From assembly GCF_000783395.1 (NCBI RefSeq), contig NZ_JSFK01000002.1:310001-374000 (forward strand): a DNA stretch of 64,000 nt, written 5' to 3'. The translations under genes were made by a program, and so were the position numbers. Positions 25,610-35,800 of this stretch are shown one piece after another. The notes under the pieces are model-generated. The model did not search any database, had not been told where the DNA came from, and saw nothing but the letters and a program-made list of their open reading frames with translations. This DNA comes from Pseudomonas chlororaphis. Its GTDB lineage: Bacteria > Pseudomonadota > Gammaproteobacteria > Pseudomonadales > Pseudomonadaceae. Positions within the stretch are counted from its first letter, which is position 1. Each line of letters begins with the position of its first letter.

Positions 25610-26146
25610 TCACTTAAAATCTTCAGCACTTTTCGGGAGCGACTCAACACCCTTTAACGCCTTTCGATTTATGAATGAGTAGCTTCCTCTCTCACAAGAC
25701 TTTCTAGAAATAAGCTCTCCATCTTTTAGAACAGTTAAAAAACTTCTATATGCCTGCGAAACAAGATATGTATACCTTCCATTATAAAATTTTATTATAT
25801 TCAAACTCACGCTACCTTCAGAGGCATTAACTACATAAAAACGGCCTTTGGGAGGAACTTTACTTTGTGGATATAGAAGCTCTATTTTTCCAGGTACACC
25901 ATACCTATACTGCACATAACCGGAGTTCGGATTAACATTACCTGATGCACATACGGAAACAATTTTCCCAGCCGGAAGCGGGCAGCTGAAATAGATATCT
26001 TCCTGAGCACTACAAAGAGTAACATCCTCCGCGTCCTGCTCTTCTTCTGCAAATGCTGCAGATACAAAACAACCAAACACATAAACCACAAGAAAAACTC
26101 TTAAAAACTTTCTTATCTGCACATCAACATGCAAGAATTTGTTCAT
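25610..26146 (-). CDS. Exported protein, candidate immunity protein
   Basis: The ATG at 26146 overlaps the effector stop by four bases (ATGA). It gives 178 residues with a signal peptide (about 1-34, core FLRVFLVVYVFGCFVSAAFA). The mature protein begins with an acidic stretch and has three to four cysteines (TLCSAQEDIYFSCPL, SVCASG, KSCERGS). Beta-rich composition and the tight coupling to a GH19-type effector fit a periplasmic immunity protein. I know no family match, so this is inference from position. The gene is strongly AT-rich. Confidence 0.65.
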   Translation of the reverse strand: MNKFLHVDVQIRKFLRVFLVVYVFGCFVSAAFAEEEQDAEDVTLCSAQEDIYFSCPLPAGKIVSVCASGNVNPNSGYVQYRYGVPGKIELLYPQSKVPPKGRFYVVNASEGSVSLNIIKFYNGRYTYLVSQAYRSFLTVLKDGELISRKSCERGSYSFINRKALKGVESLPKSAEDFK

Positions 26147-28827
26147 TTGAAATATTCTCCTTCCCATATTTTTTTAAAATTCTCCTTTCTTGCTACGCGA
26201 CTATTTGTATTATAGTTTACAATATCTGTAATTGAATCCACCGCCGCTTCCGTTGGCCCTGCATCTGCCCTTATGTGCAAGTTATGGTCTACCCAAAAAT
26301 AGCCTGCCGAACGAACCGCATACTTCATTTGAACTAACAAATCTGGGGTCTCTATAAAATCGTGATCCTCATTTGGCCACCTGCTTAAATTACTTCGATA
26401 CCATGTTGTAAAGTCTCTATAGTTTACTCTTCCCGTTAACTGCTTCAGTCCCCGCCCGCGAAATTTCCAACCATCACCAGTTGCATAATCTCCATTCCCT
26501 AACTGCGCTCGGCCGCCATATGCTCGATTAGCGACTTCTACATAATCCGCTTGCGTCACCGAAGTCCCATCGGCCTTTATCGGTTTAACAGTCTGATAAC
26601 CGAGGGCATGTGCCGCACTAGGGTTATTCGAAAAGTACGAGAACGTAGCTATTAGAGAAGTAGCCTTCCACAAGAAGCTTTCTTCCACACTTAGTGTGGG
26701 TCCTGTCTCTTGCATTACCTGTGCAAAAAAATGACTCCTGCGCAGTGGTGTATCAAGCTTAAAGAAATCAATATTAGCGTTGAGTTCGTCAGCTATCGCC
26801 TGAAGGTCTACATATTTCGACGGGCCAAGTCCGGGGTAGATCTTTTTCATCATATCCAAAGTAAACTCAAACTTTGGCTTCACCTTGATATATTCAATAA
26901 ACTCTATCGGATGAAAATGCCAAACAAGTCCATCAGCAGGAACCTCTGCCTTACCAGACAGTTCACTCCAGAACACCAATTTATCGATACGTGTCTTCTC
27001 ATGGGCGAGCGTCTTTGGTGAGCCTTCCAAAATCTGCGGCAATCTACCCCACTTCGCTTCGCTGGACGTGTCCTTCCATTCAGTTGGATGATAGGCAATA
27101 AGCTTTGACCAATGAGACCTAAGCTCAGCATTTTGCAATGCCTTAGGAAAATCCTCTGGTGTAACTTTCCCGTCTGCGTTTCCAAGCCTATCTAGGTCAC
27201 TGTATAGGCCTTTAAAAAATTCTGGCATATCATCTGGATCAAGGAAGCCATCTGCGACAGCACTCGACTCCTTTACAATCCGAAAGCCAAGCTTTTCCCA
27301 ATCGTGCTGAGAGATTATCTCCGCTTCGCCTTTTGCGATTAGGCCTGTTTTACTTTGGCCATCCTCTTCAACCTTTGGCTCATACCATTCATCTGGATTT
27401 TTGAATATTGGAACTTTACTCAGTTCAATGGCATGGTCCGAAACCAACTCCACAACTCCCGTCTGGGGAGGCTTTTTTAACAAAGTTTTATTTGCGGACA
27501 ATCGCAAAAATTTCTTCCCAGTGGCCAACCCAGCTGGATTTTGTAAAAACTCTTCCAATTTTTGATCTGTTGTAAAGACCTCGATATGAACCTGGTGCTT
27601 GCGAGTTGCCTCACCGCTCTCATCAAGAAGATTTTCCATCAGGCCTAAGTAACCAATAGGATTTCCTGCCTTGATACCGATACTGGTAATGACGACTTTC
27701 TCAAAAGCCTCATCAACGGGAGTCACTGTATCCCACCGCATCGCTGGCGATGGAAGCTCATTTTCGACGCAAGCCCAAAACGTTGGCGGCACCGCTCCGC
27801 CCCCTCCGGGGCCGCCGCTAATTAGCGTGCATTCGGCCATGCGCCTAGTCTCTCCAGCGATATTCAGGTTGACAACTTTTTCGCTGTCGAAAGTAACAAC
27901 ACTTGTAGCTACCAATGCTATAGAGCCAACTGGTGGCCCCGCATTTTGCCCGTTGGCTTGTATTGCCGGAGCGCTGTATATCGGTAAAGGTTGTGGCCCT
28001 ACTGTCGCCTTTACTTTGCCGTGCCAATAATTCGGTTTTTCTCGCTGCGGAGGTAAAACTTCGAACCAACTTGGTCCTGCAATGGCGCCACCAGTTGTTG
28101 TTCGAGGATATACCTCACCATTTTTTTTGTAGGCAAACCAAGCCTCCTGACCCACAGAGCGGCCTGCCACACTTCCCTTAAGAATTTTGCCCTTGGCATA
28201 AACCTCAACTGTTCCCTTTTTTTCGAGAATCTCAAACTCTGTGCCTGCAGCGATTGCTCCATAAGTATGGCAACCAGGTTCACCCTTAGCGTCGCTACGC
28301 GCAGTAAAACCACCGGCGATCATTTTGATTCTTTGATTAGGCGCTTCTTCTGGTGACAATGGATACCGATCAAACGGTAATAAATGCATGTACAAGCTGT
28401 AAAATGTCAGCTTGTTCTGTTTACCTTTATTCGCGCCTTCTTCGGTATTTGGTGGTGAATGATATTCGTGACGCACCAAACAGAAAGAATTAGTATACTT
28501 CAGAGACTTAGAGCCCTCGCCCTCACCGAAGGTTGATGTCAAGTAATCCTTGCTCAAGCGATAAGCGACAACTTCACCATCAGCAATACAACGCACAGGT
28601 TCCTGTAGTACACATTGAGGCGCACTTAGGTCACTAATATGGATTCCACCATGCCAGAATTTGTTATTTCCCAGTAAATAGTGCCCTGACGTCTCAGTTC
28701 CGATAGCCTGATAAATCTCTTCGGCATCTTTAAACTGCTTCCCATCGGACTTTCTTATGGGAAACTCAAACTTAATCGTCGGAACGATTATTTCCGGAGT
28801 TGTGCTTTGGGTCGAGGAGTCAGTCAT
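26143..28827 (-). CDS. T6SS effector candidate: M23-like domain, EF-hand-like linker, GH19 lysozyme/chitinase domain
   Basis: This 894-residue protein has no signal peptide. Residues about 40-430 follow the M23 peptidase plan: FWHGGIHISD at 57-66, IADGEVVA at 81-88, LYMHL at 145-149 and HQVHIEV at 411-417, with an SH3-like insertion. The HxH pair reads Q-V-H and the usual Asp is His63, so the metal site looks degenerate. Residues about 545-575 resemble an EF-hand. The C-terminal 690-894 is GH19-like, with catalytic-type Glu707 (FAQVMQETG) and GRGLKQLTGRVNY near 788-800. It lies two genes after vgrG, so peptidoglycan attack through T6SS is the likely role. Confidence 0.78.
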   Translation of the reverse strand: MTDSSTQSTTPEIIVPTIKFEFPIRKSDGKQFKDAEEIYQAIGTETSGHYLLGNNKFWHGGIHISDLSAPQCVLQEPVRCIADGEVVAYRLSKDYLTSTFGEGEGSKSLKYTNSFCLVRHEYHSPPNTEEGANKGKQNKLTFYSLYMHLLPFDRYPLSPEEAPNQRIKMIAGGFTARSDAKGEPGCHTYGAIAAGTEFEILEKKGTVEVYAKGKILKGSVAGRSVGQEAWFAYKKNGEVYPRTTTGGAIAGPSWFEVLPPQREKPNYWHGKVKATVGPQPLPIYSAPAIQANGQNAGPPVGSIALVATSVVTFDSEKVVNLNIAGETRRMAECTLISGGPGGGGAVPPTFWACVENELPSPAMRWDTVTPVDEAFEKVVITSIGIKAGNPIGYLGLMENLLDESGEATRKHQVHIEVFTTDQKLEEFLQNPAGLATGKKFLRLSANKTLLKKPPQTGVVELVSDHAIELSKVPIFKNPDEWYEPKVEEDGQSKTGLIAKGEAEIISQHDWEKLGFRIVKESSAVADGFLDPDDMPEFFKGLYSDLDRLGNADGKVTPEDFPKALQNAELRSHWSKLIAYHPTEWKDTSSEAKWGRLPQILEGSPKTLAHEKTRIDKLVFWSELSGKAEVPADGLVWHFHPIEFIEYIKVKPKFEFTLDMMKKIYPGLGPSKYVDLQAIADELNANIDFFKLDTPLRRSHFFAQVMQETGPTLSVEESFLWKATSLIATFSYFSNNPSAAHALGYQTVKPIKADGTSVTQADYVEVANRAYGGRAQLGNGDYATGDGWKFRGRGLKQLTGRVNYRDFTTWYRSNLSRWPNEDHDFIETPDLLVQMKYAVRSAGYFWVDHNLHIRADAGPTEAAVDSITDIVNYNTNSRVARKENFKKIWEGEYFK

Positions 28828-29020
28828 TCTTTGCTTCCTGCAAGCTTAGAGTCGAGCTCTTTGACTCAACCCATTCCTGTTTGGCGACCATCGGACTTGA
28901 TGACTTCGCAGTTAAAGTTGTCATTTTCAATCGCACTTTAGCTCGACCAAAAAACATGCTAACCGGGACAGATGCAGTTGGCATTCCTATAATCAATTTT
29001 TTCTTAAAAGCACGATTCAT
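28820..29020 (-). CDS. Small protein between vgrG and the effector
   Basis: A 66-residue frame, MNRAFKKKLIIGMPTASVPVS, starts five bases after the vgrG stop and overlaps the effector start by eight bases. GAG about eight bases upstream could serve as ribosome site. The N-terminus is basic and mildly hydrophobic. No family is recognised. Tight packing supports a real gene, possibly an adaptor or chaperone for loading the effector on VgrG, which is inference. Confidence 0.5.
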   Translation of the reverse strand: MNRAFKKKLIIGMPTASVPVSMFFGRAKVRLKMTTLTAKSSSPMVAKQEWVESKSSTLSLQEAKND

Positions 29021-29025
29021 GTCTT

Positions 29026-31062
29026 TTACTCAGAAAACACAAAAAAAGCCTTCGGCTTAACCTTCTCAGGCGGCGAATTCGCCAACGCCTGATCCATCAA
29101 ACTCCCCGCCTTATCCTTATCCGCCGCCCCCGGCAGCACCGGCGGTTTAATCCCGATCCCGGTGCCGGAACCAGCCGAGCCACCGGCATTGATCTTGATC
29201 ACCGGCCCAACCACCGTCACCCCACCGCCATCGAGCTTGATAAAGCTCCCACCCCCAAGAATGGTCAGCTCTGTCCCCGCCTCAATAACAATCTTGTCCC
29301 CAGCCTTGAGGTGTATCTCTTTCCCCACGCTGGTGAGCTGCGCAGTCCCCAGCTTCACATGCTGGTTCTGCCCAATCGTCAGGTGATCATCCAGCTTCGC
29401 TTCGATCTTGCGGTCAGAGATCGTGGTGCGGTGTTCCTCGGCCTTCAGCTCGGTGTAGGTGTTCTTAACCACCGTGTCATGACGTTCATTACCGACCCGA
29501 ATCTTCTGGTCATGCTCAACGTTTTCATCCCAATCACGCTGGGCGTGGATGTAGATCTGCTCCGCACCTTTCTTGTCTTCGATGCGCAGTTCGTTATACC
29601 CACCGCCACCCGGTGAGCTAAGCGTTTTGAACACGCTGCGAGTCTTGTTCGCCGGCAGTGCGTACGGCACCGGGTTTTCCTTGTGGTACAGGCAGCCGGT
29701 CACCAGCGGTTGGTCGGGGTCGCCTTCGAGGAAGGTGACGAGGACTTCCATGCCGATGCGCGGGATGGAGATGGCGCCGTAGCGGTCGCCGGCCCAGGAG
29801 CTGGAGACGCGCAGCCAGCAGCTGGTTTTGTCGTCGGCCTGGCCTTCGCGGTCCCAGTGGAATTGCACTTTGATGCGGCCGTACTGGTCGCAGTGGATTT
29901 CTTCGCCTTTGGGGCCGGTGACGTGGGCGGTCTGGCTGCCGAGCACGCGCGGTTTCGGGTGTTCGAGGGCCGGGCGGTAGAACACGTCCCACGGGGTGGC
30001 GAGGAAGGTGTTGCGGTAGCCTTGGTGGAAGTCGTCTTTGTTGTCGGTGGTGTCGCTGGTTACGCCTTCTTCGAGGACTTGCGGCTGCTTGCCTTCGTGG
30101 AAGATTTCAGTGAGCAGCCACAGGTCGTTCCACTCGCTGCGCGGGTGGTCGGACATTTCCATGAAGTGGCCGCTGACCAGTTTGGTCTGGTCGCCGCGAC
30201 CTTCGGCCTGGCGGTAGTCGGCGCGGTGGCGTTCGAGGGCGCGCTGGCTGAGGAACTTGCCGCGCGCGCGGTCGATGAAGCGGCCGGGGTAGTCGTAGTC
30301 TTCGAGATCCGGCTCAGTGCTCTCGCCTTCGGGTTTGTAGGCGGCTTCCATTTGCAGGCGCGGTTTTTCGAAGTCGTAGTCGCGGCGTGTGGTGCGGCTG
30401 GTGCGGGTTTCCAGGCGCAGCTTGAAGCCTTTGATCACCGGTTCTTCGGCGACCATGCCGCTGCCCTGCACGTACGCAGTTGGCTGACCGAGTTTGCGGA
30501 ACACGGTCTGGTCGTCGCCGAACACCAGCAGGTGGCCTTTGTCGCTGTGCTGGAAGTGGTAGTGAATGCCTTCCTCTTCGCACAGGCGCTGGACGAAGTG
30601 CAGGTCGGTTTCGTCGTACTGCACGCAGTAGTCGCGGTCCGGGCACGGCTGGCTGAGCTGGAAGCTGTAGGCGTTGCCCTTGATGCCGTGCTCTTCGAGG
30701 ATCAGCGCGATGATTTTCGGCGCTGACATCTGCTGGTAGATGCGCTGGTTGGTGCGGTGATGCAGGTATTGCAGTTGCGGCACCATCGACACTTTGTAGC
30801 GGGTCAGGCGCTTGCCGGCATCGCCTTGGGCAACGCGGTAGATCTGGCCGTGGATGCCCGAGCCTTGTGGATCGAATGCGAGAAACGCCTGCTTGTGCAG
30901 CAGTTGCTCAAGGTCCAGATCAGGGTTTTCGCTGACCAGTTCGAGGTCGAAACGATACGGCTGGCTGATGCCTTCGGTGCCGGTGAACGACAGCACTTGC
31001 AGGTCGCCGACGTAGTCTTCGACCTTGAGGCTGAAGTGGGTTTCGTTAGCTGGGTTGAACAT
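29026..31062 (-). CDS. vgrG: Type VI secretion spike protein VgrG
   Basis: This 678-residue protein has the complete gp27-gp5 fold. The N-terminal part includes FSLKVEDYVGDLQVLSFTG, and the middle has the OB-fold region DQYGRIKVQFHWDREG...SSWAGDRYG. The C-terminal beta-helix (DUF2345-type) includes GNERHDTVVKNTYTELKAEEHRTT. A short tail of about 50 residues rich in Gly and Pro follows, with no extra effector domain. The trimer forms the puncturing tip. It starts 28 bases after the kinase gene, so it is at the end of the T6SS operon, and it is followed by its effector block. Confidence 0.95.
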   Translation of the reverse strand: MFNPANETHFSLKVEDYVGDLQVLSFTGTEGISQPYRFDLELVSENPDLDLEQLLHKQAFLAFDPQGSGIHGQIYRVAQGDAGKRLTRYKVSMVPQLQYLHHRTNQRIYQQMSAPKIIALILEEHGIKGNAYSFQLSQPCPDRDYCVQYDETDLHFVQRLCEEEGIHYHFQHSDKGHLLVFGDDQTVFRKLGQPTAYVQGSGMVAEEPVIKGFKLRLETRTSRTTRRDYDFEKPRLQMEAAYKPEGESTEPDLEDYDYPGRFIDRARGKFLSQRALERHRADYRQAEGRGDQTKLVSGHFMEMSDHPRSEWNDLWLLTEIFHEGKQPQVLEEGVTSDTTDNKDDFHQGYRNTFLATPWDVFYRPALEHPKPRVLGSQTAHVTGPKGEEIHCDQYGRIKVQFHWDREGQADDKTSCWLRVSSSWAGDRYGAISIPRIGMEVLVTFLEGDPDQPLVTGCLYHKENPVPYALPANKTRSVFKTLSSPGGGGYNELRIEDKKGAEQIYIHAQRDWDENVEHDQKIRVGNERHDTVVKNTYTELKAEEHRTTISDRKIEAKLDDHLTIGQNQHVKLGTAQLTSVGKEIHLKAGDKIVIEAGTELTILGGGSFIKLDGGGVTVVGPVIKINAGGSAGSGTGIGIKPPVLPGAADKDKAGSLMDQALANSPPEKVKPKAFFVFSE

Positions 31063-31090
31063 AAAGTGCTCCCTGTTCGAATGTCATCCG

Positions 31091-32092
31091 TTACGCCCGA
31101 AGTCGCAGACGTTGCAGCCAGGACGAAGTGGCGCCCAAGGCGTCACGCAATTGTTGGGCAGTGATGCTGCGCTCTGCCGGGTTGAAGCTCAGCGCGGTTC
31201 GCAGCGCTGGCCAGCCGTGTTTCGGTAAGTTCGCCGGTGCTTGCAGTTCGCGCTCCAGGTGCTCGTCGCGGGCCTGGGTCGAGGGCAAGCGGCGGAACGG
31301 GTGTTTGCCGCCCGCCAGTTCATAGATCACGCAGGCTACGCCGTACACGTCCGCGCTGGCCGACAAGGGTTGGCCCTCAAGCAGTTCGGGGGCAGCGTAG
31401 CCCGGGGTCCAGGCGTTGAAGCGTTCGCGGCTCAGGTGTGGCAGGCCGGGCAACACGCCCTCCTCTGCCTGACCGAGACCGAAGTCAAACAGGCGCAAGC
31501 CGTCTTCGCTGAGCATGACGTTGCTCGGTTTCATGTCACCGTGCAGCACGCCGCGACCGTGGGCGTAGGCCAGCGTGTCGAGCAGCGGCAGGACGATGTC
31601 GCGCAGTTCTTGCCACGGCAGGCCGAGGGGCCGCTCGCAGAGCAATTTGTCCAGGGTCAGGCCACGCATGTATTCCATGGTGATGAAGGCCCGCTGGCAG
31701 TCGGTGTCGACTTCAAAGGTGTGCGCACGCACGACGTTGTCGTGGCGCAGGCGTCGGGTCAGGGCAAACTCGCTGTAGAGCAAGGCACTGGCGTCCGGCG
31801 ATTCGGCAAATTCTTCGCTGAGGATTTTCAGCGCAATGTAAGGATCGGGATCACCGAACTGTTCGTGCAGCAGATCCCGCGCCCGGTAAACGGCGCCCAT
31901 GCCACCAGCCCCGAGCAGGCGCTCGAGGTGGTAGCGACCGGCGAGTACATCCGGCAGTGCACCGATGCTGGCCTTGGTCGGCGCCAGCAACGGTTCTGCT
32001 TTGTTTTCCTTGGCGAAGGCGAAGTAGGTCAGGTTGTTGGCCTGTTCTTCGCTCATCAGCAAGTCATCGATTGGCAATTCGATTTTGGTCAT
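31091..32092 (-). CDS. stk1: Ser/Thr protein kinase of the T6SS (Stk1/PpkA-like)
   Basis: The ATG at 32092 (MTKIELPIDD) gives 333 residues. The kinase domain has the glycine loop LLGAGGMGAVYRARD, the Lys of IALKIL, the catalytic loop HGDMKPSN (non-RD, Gly in place of Arg) and DFGLG. There is no C-terminal transmembrane or extracellular part, unlike PpkA. In HSI-II type systems this kinase with the phosphatase Stp1 and an FHA protein controls assembly after translation. The ATG overlaps the phosphatase stop by four bases. Confidence 0.92.
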   Translation of the reverse strand: MTKIELPIDDLLMSEEQANNLTYFAFAKENKAEPLLAPTKASIGALPDVLAGRYHLERLLGAGGMGAVYRARDLLHEQFGDPDPYIALKILSEEFAESPDASALLYSEFALTRRLRHDNVVRAHTFEVDTDCQRAFITMEYMRGLTLDKLLCERPLGLPWQELRDIVLPLLDTLAYAHGRGVLHGDMKPSNVMLSEDGLRLFDFGLGQAEEGVLPGLPHLSRERFNAWTPGYAAPELLEGQPLSASADVYGVACVIYELAGGKHPFRRLPSTQARDEHLERELQAPANLPKHGWPALRTALSFNPAERSITAQQLRDALGATSSWLQRLRLRA

Positions 32093-32817
32093 TGGCGGAT
32101 CACCACGGCTGTCAGGTTGTCGCGCGCGGCGCCGCGCAGGGCGCCGTCGAACAAACGTTCCAGCGCCACGTGCGGCGCGCTGAGGCTGAGGGCGTTGCCG
32201 AGGGCATCGCTGCTCAGGCCCTGATACAAACCATCGCTGCAGAGCAAAAACGCATCGCCCGGATAGACCTCGAGTTCGAGGACATCCAGGGTCAGTTGTT
32301 CGGCGGCGCCGACGGCTCGGGTCAAGGCCTGAGCCGCTGGGTGCGCCGCCGCTTGTTCGACGCTCATTTGCTGTTCGTCGATCAATTGCTGCTGCAACGA
32401 ATGATCCTTGGACAGCTGATACAGCCGCTGCCCGCGCCACATATAGCAACGGCTATCACCGGCCCAGATGCAGGCCGCGCGATTGCCTTCCACCAGCAGC
32501 GCCACAACGGTGCTGCCCATGATGCTGTCGTGACGTCCGGCGGTGACGGTCAACTCTTGCCCCAAACGCCGGTTCAGCCAGTGCAGGCACTGGCGGATGG
32601 CTTTGAGGCGTTCGTCGAAGTCCTCGTGTTGCGGCAGTTCAGCCAGGCTGGCGACGATCAACTGGCTGGCGATGTCGCCCCCCTGATGACCGCCCATGCC
32701 GTCCGCGACCACCCACAGCCCCTGCTGTGGCGAGTCGAGGAAGGCATCTTCGTTGCGCGCCCGCACCTTGCCCGGGTCGGTACGCGCCGCGCTGCGCCAG
32801 GCACTGGCCACCAGCAT
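32089..32817 (-). CDS. stp1: PP2C-type Ser/Thr phosphatase of the T6SS (Stp1/PppA-like)
   Basis: The start at 32817 shares its A with the tssM stop (TGATG). The 242-residue protein has PP2C motifs: KVRARNEDAFLD near the N-terminus, VVADGMGGHQGGDIAS (metal-binding Asp-Gly), WAGDSRCYMWR, LCSDGLYQGL and ARDNLTAVVI. It removes phosphates placed by the neighbouring kinase, opposing threonine-phosphorylation control of secretion. Length is typical. Confidence 0.93.
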   Translation of the reverse strand: MLVASAWRSAARTDPGKVRARNEDAFLDSPQQGLWVVADGMGGHQGGDIASQLIVASLAELPQHEDFDERLKAIRQCLHWLNRRLGQELTVTAGRHDSIMGSTVVALLVEGNRAACIWAGDSRCYMWRGQRLYQLSKDHSLQQQLIDEQQMSVEQAAAHPAAQALTRAVGAAEQLTLDVLELEVYPGDAFLLCSDGLYQGLSSDALGNALSLSAPHVALERLFDGALRGAARDNLTAVVIRQ

Positions 32818-35800
32818 CAGAGCTGCACCGGCATACGGAAGGTACGCAGTACGCCCATGTCGAACGGGTTCGGCGTGCGCTGGCTGGTCAGCAGGTAGTT
32901 GGCGCGCAGGCCACCTACATCGGCTTTCAGCACCAGCACGTCGCGACCGCTCAGGTACTCGGTCTGCATCAGGTCGAACAGACGGAACAGCGACCATGGG
33001 CCGGAGTTCTTCTCGATGCCGATCGGGCGCCCGGCCATTTTGTCCATGACCAGACTGGTGCGACCGTCTTCAGCATCGGTCGGCCACTTGAACGACATTG
33101 GCAGGATCGGACCGTGGCGGTATTCCATGGTCTTGTCGCCGAATTTGAACTCGGAACGGCTGACCGCCGGGTCGAGGGTGTACGGCTCCAGTTTGAACTG
33201 CACGGTCGGCTCGGCCGGGTTGATCGAGAAGAAGCTCTGACGAATCGTCAGCGCCGCCGCCATCTGGTCCAGATACATTTTCGACACCGGCAGGCTGTGG
33301 CCGTCGACACTGCGCATGCGGTAGTTGCCCGGATCACCGCTGACAAACGGACGCATGTAGCTGTCGAAGAAGCGGTCGACGGTGCCTTGAGCCCGGAAGA
33401 ACTCGCGGAAATCGCTGATCGCTACGTCGCTGGTGCTGCTGGCGCTGAACGGATAACGCTTGCTGATGGTTTTGCCATACACGCTGTACAGCTCGTTTTG
33501 ATAACGGCCGTTCAGGTATTGGTAAGCATCGTTAAGCACCAGACGCCACGAGTCTTCGGCCAGCACGTTGAACCACACGCTGAGCGGACGCGGCAGACGG
33601 CTGGACGCATTGCGCAGGTTGGTCAGCGCATCACGCTGGCCGCTCATGCGGGTTTTCGCCATTTCGAACGCGGCTTGTTCCGGCGTGCTGGAACGGGCCA
33701 GACCGGCGAGTTGCAGTTGCAGGTCGTTGAGCGCGCTCAGCGCAGGCGTCAGGTCCGCCGCCGGGCCGTTGTTGTCATCGAGCAAACGATGCAGCGGTTC
33801 GAAGCGGCGTTGCAGCGACTTCTTCGCGGTGTCCGGCAGGGTCTTCGCCACGTTCAGGGCCGAAGCCTTGTCCGCTGCGGCGGCGGCAAGTTTGCCAACC
33901 TTACCCAGTTTGCCTTTCTGCCCGGCCAGCGCATCAGCAGCGTCGCCAGCTTCTTCGACAGGATCTGCTGCCGCCTGGAAGCGGGTGTTCTCACGCACTT
34001 CGGTGAGCAATGCCAGCACCGGCGAGTTGGCCGAGGTCAGGCCCGCCAGTTGTTCGGCGCCTTCACCGGCGTCGCTGATCGGCGGCAGGGCAACCTGGCC
34101 AACCGCTTCGCTCCAATAGTTGGCGTAGTCGCGGAAGTACAGCTGCTCCAGCTCGACCATCAGACGACGCAAGTCCATGTCGCTGATGCCCGCGCCTTCG
34201 CCCAGTACCCAGTTGTCACGCAGGATGTCGGTAACCAGCGCCGAACCCTGTACCGAGAAATACTGCTGATAACCGGTTTGCGTGTAGAAGCCCGGGATCA
34301 CGTATTCGGTGCCGATAAACAGCGAGCCTTGTGGACCGAGGTGTTGGCTGAAACGATAGTCCGGCAGGTTGCGCGCCTGCTCGCGGAGCATGCGGTAAAC
34401 CACCGTGGCCAGCGATTCGCTGCGCAAGACCTGACGCGCCTGAGTGACCAATTGGTCGTTCAGCGGGTAAATAAACGGCTGCTTCAGCAGACGCTCCAGA
34501 TGCGTGCTCAGACCGTTCTGTACGGCGGTGTTGCCGGTGTAGCGCGTCGACCAGTCAGTGGCGACCCAGTCCTTGAGCCATGCGGCATCTCGACGATCCT
34601 TCATGTTCAGCATCAGGTACGCGCGCAGGCTGTTGAGCAGGCGATCGCGGTCCTTCATGTTGGCGCGAATCTGCCCTTCGAGCATGGTCGCGACCCGTGG
34701 CAGCAGTTGCTTTTCAAGCTCGCGCTCGTAAGCCTCTTTGACCACTGGATTGACGTCTTCGCCCTGATACAGACCGCCACGCTCGTGATACGAAACGTCG
34801 CCCTTCTTCGGGAACACCTGCGTCGCGGCGTAGCTGCTGTCGAGGGTTTTCAGCACGCCCATCGCATCATCACGCGGCGACAATGCCGTGCGCTGCTGCG
34901 TCCAGTTTTGCGCCAGATTGCGCAGGTTTTCCAGGCGCTCATAGTTGGCCGAGAAACCGCCCGCCCAAAGCATGCCGAACAGTGCCAGCGCCGCCAGTGC
35001 GCCAACATACAGGGCACGTTGCCCCCAATGAATGCGGCTGCGTTCGCGCTTGTCCAGACCGGCCAGGTCGGATTCGGGGAAAATCACTTGGCTGAACAAG
35101 TGATGGATGAACCGCGAACGGCCGCTGCGCAGGGTCGGCAGCACACCGGCACTCATGCCGAGGCTGGCGCCGATGCCGGCGGTGGTTGCATCCATCTCTT
35201 GGGTCAGGTGCGGCGCGCTGGTCAGGTAGAAACCACGCAGCTGCGTGGCACGCTGGTAACGGTTGCCGGTGAACGCCATGTCGACGAACAGGCACAGGCG
35301 CTCGCCGATCTGCCCCAGTTGATGCGGGAAATCGAGGATGCGGCCACGGCGCTGAGTATCGCGCTCGGAGTGCATGCGCATGATCACTTGGCTGTTGAGG
35401 CGACGCAGCAGCTCTTCGAACTCATTGCGCAGAACAGCGACGTCAGTGCCGACCTGATCCTTGCGGAAACTGGTGCCGAGCACCTGATCGCTTTCTTCGC
35501 GGGTCAGTTGATCGAAGAACTCGTCGAAGCCGAGCAGCTTGTCAGCCTTGCTCAGGACCAGATACACCGGCACGTCGACGTGCAGTTTCTGATGCACATC
35601 TTGCAGTCGGCCGCGAATCTGGCGCGCGAGAGTGTCGATGTCCTGCTCACTGCCACCGAGCAGGGTTTCCACCGGAATGGTCACCAGCACGCCGTTCAAC
35701 GGACGCCCGCGACGACGCTTGCGCAGCAGCTCCAGCAATGTCGTCCAGGCACCGCCGTCGACTTCGACATCCGGTTGCGTGGTGTAACGCCCGGCGGTGT

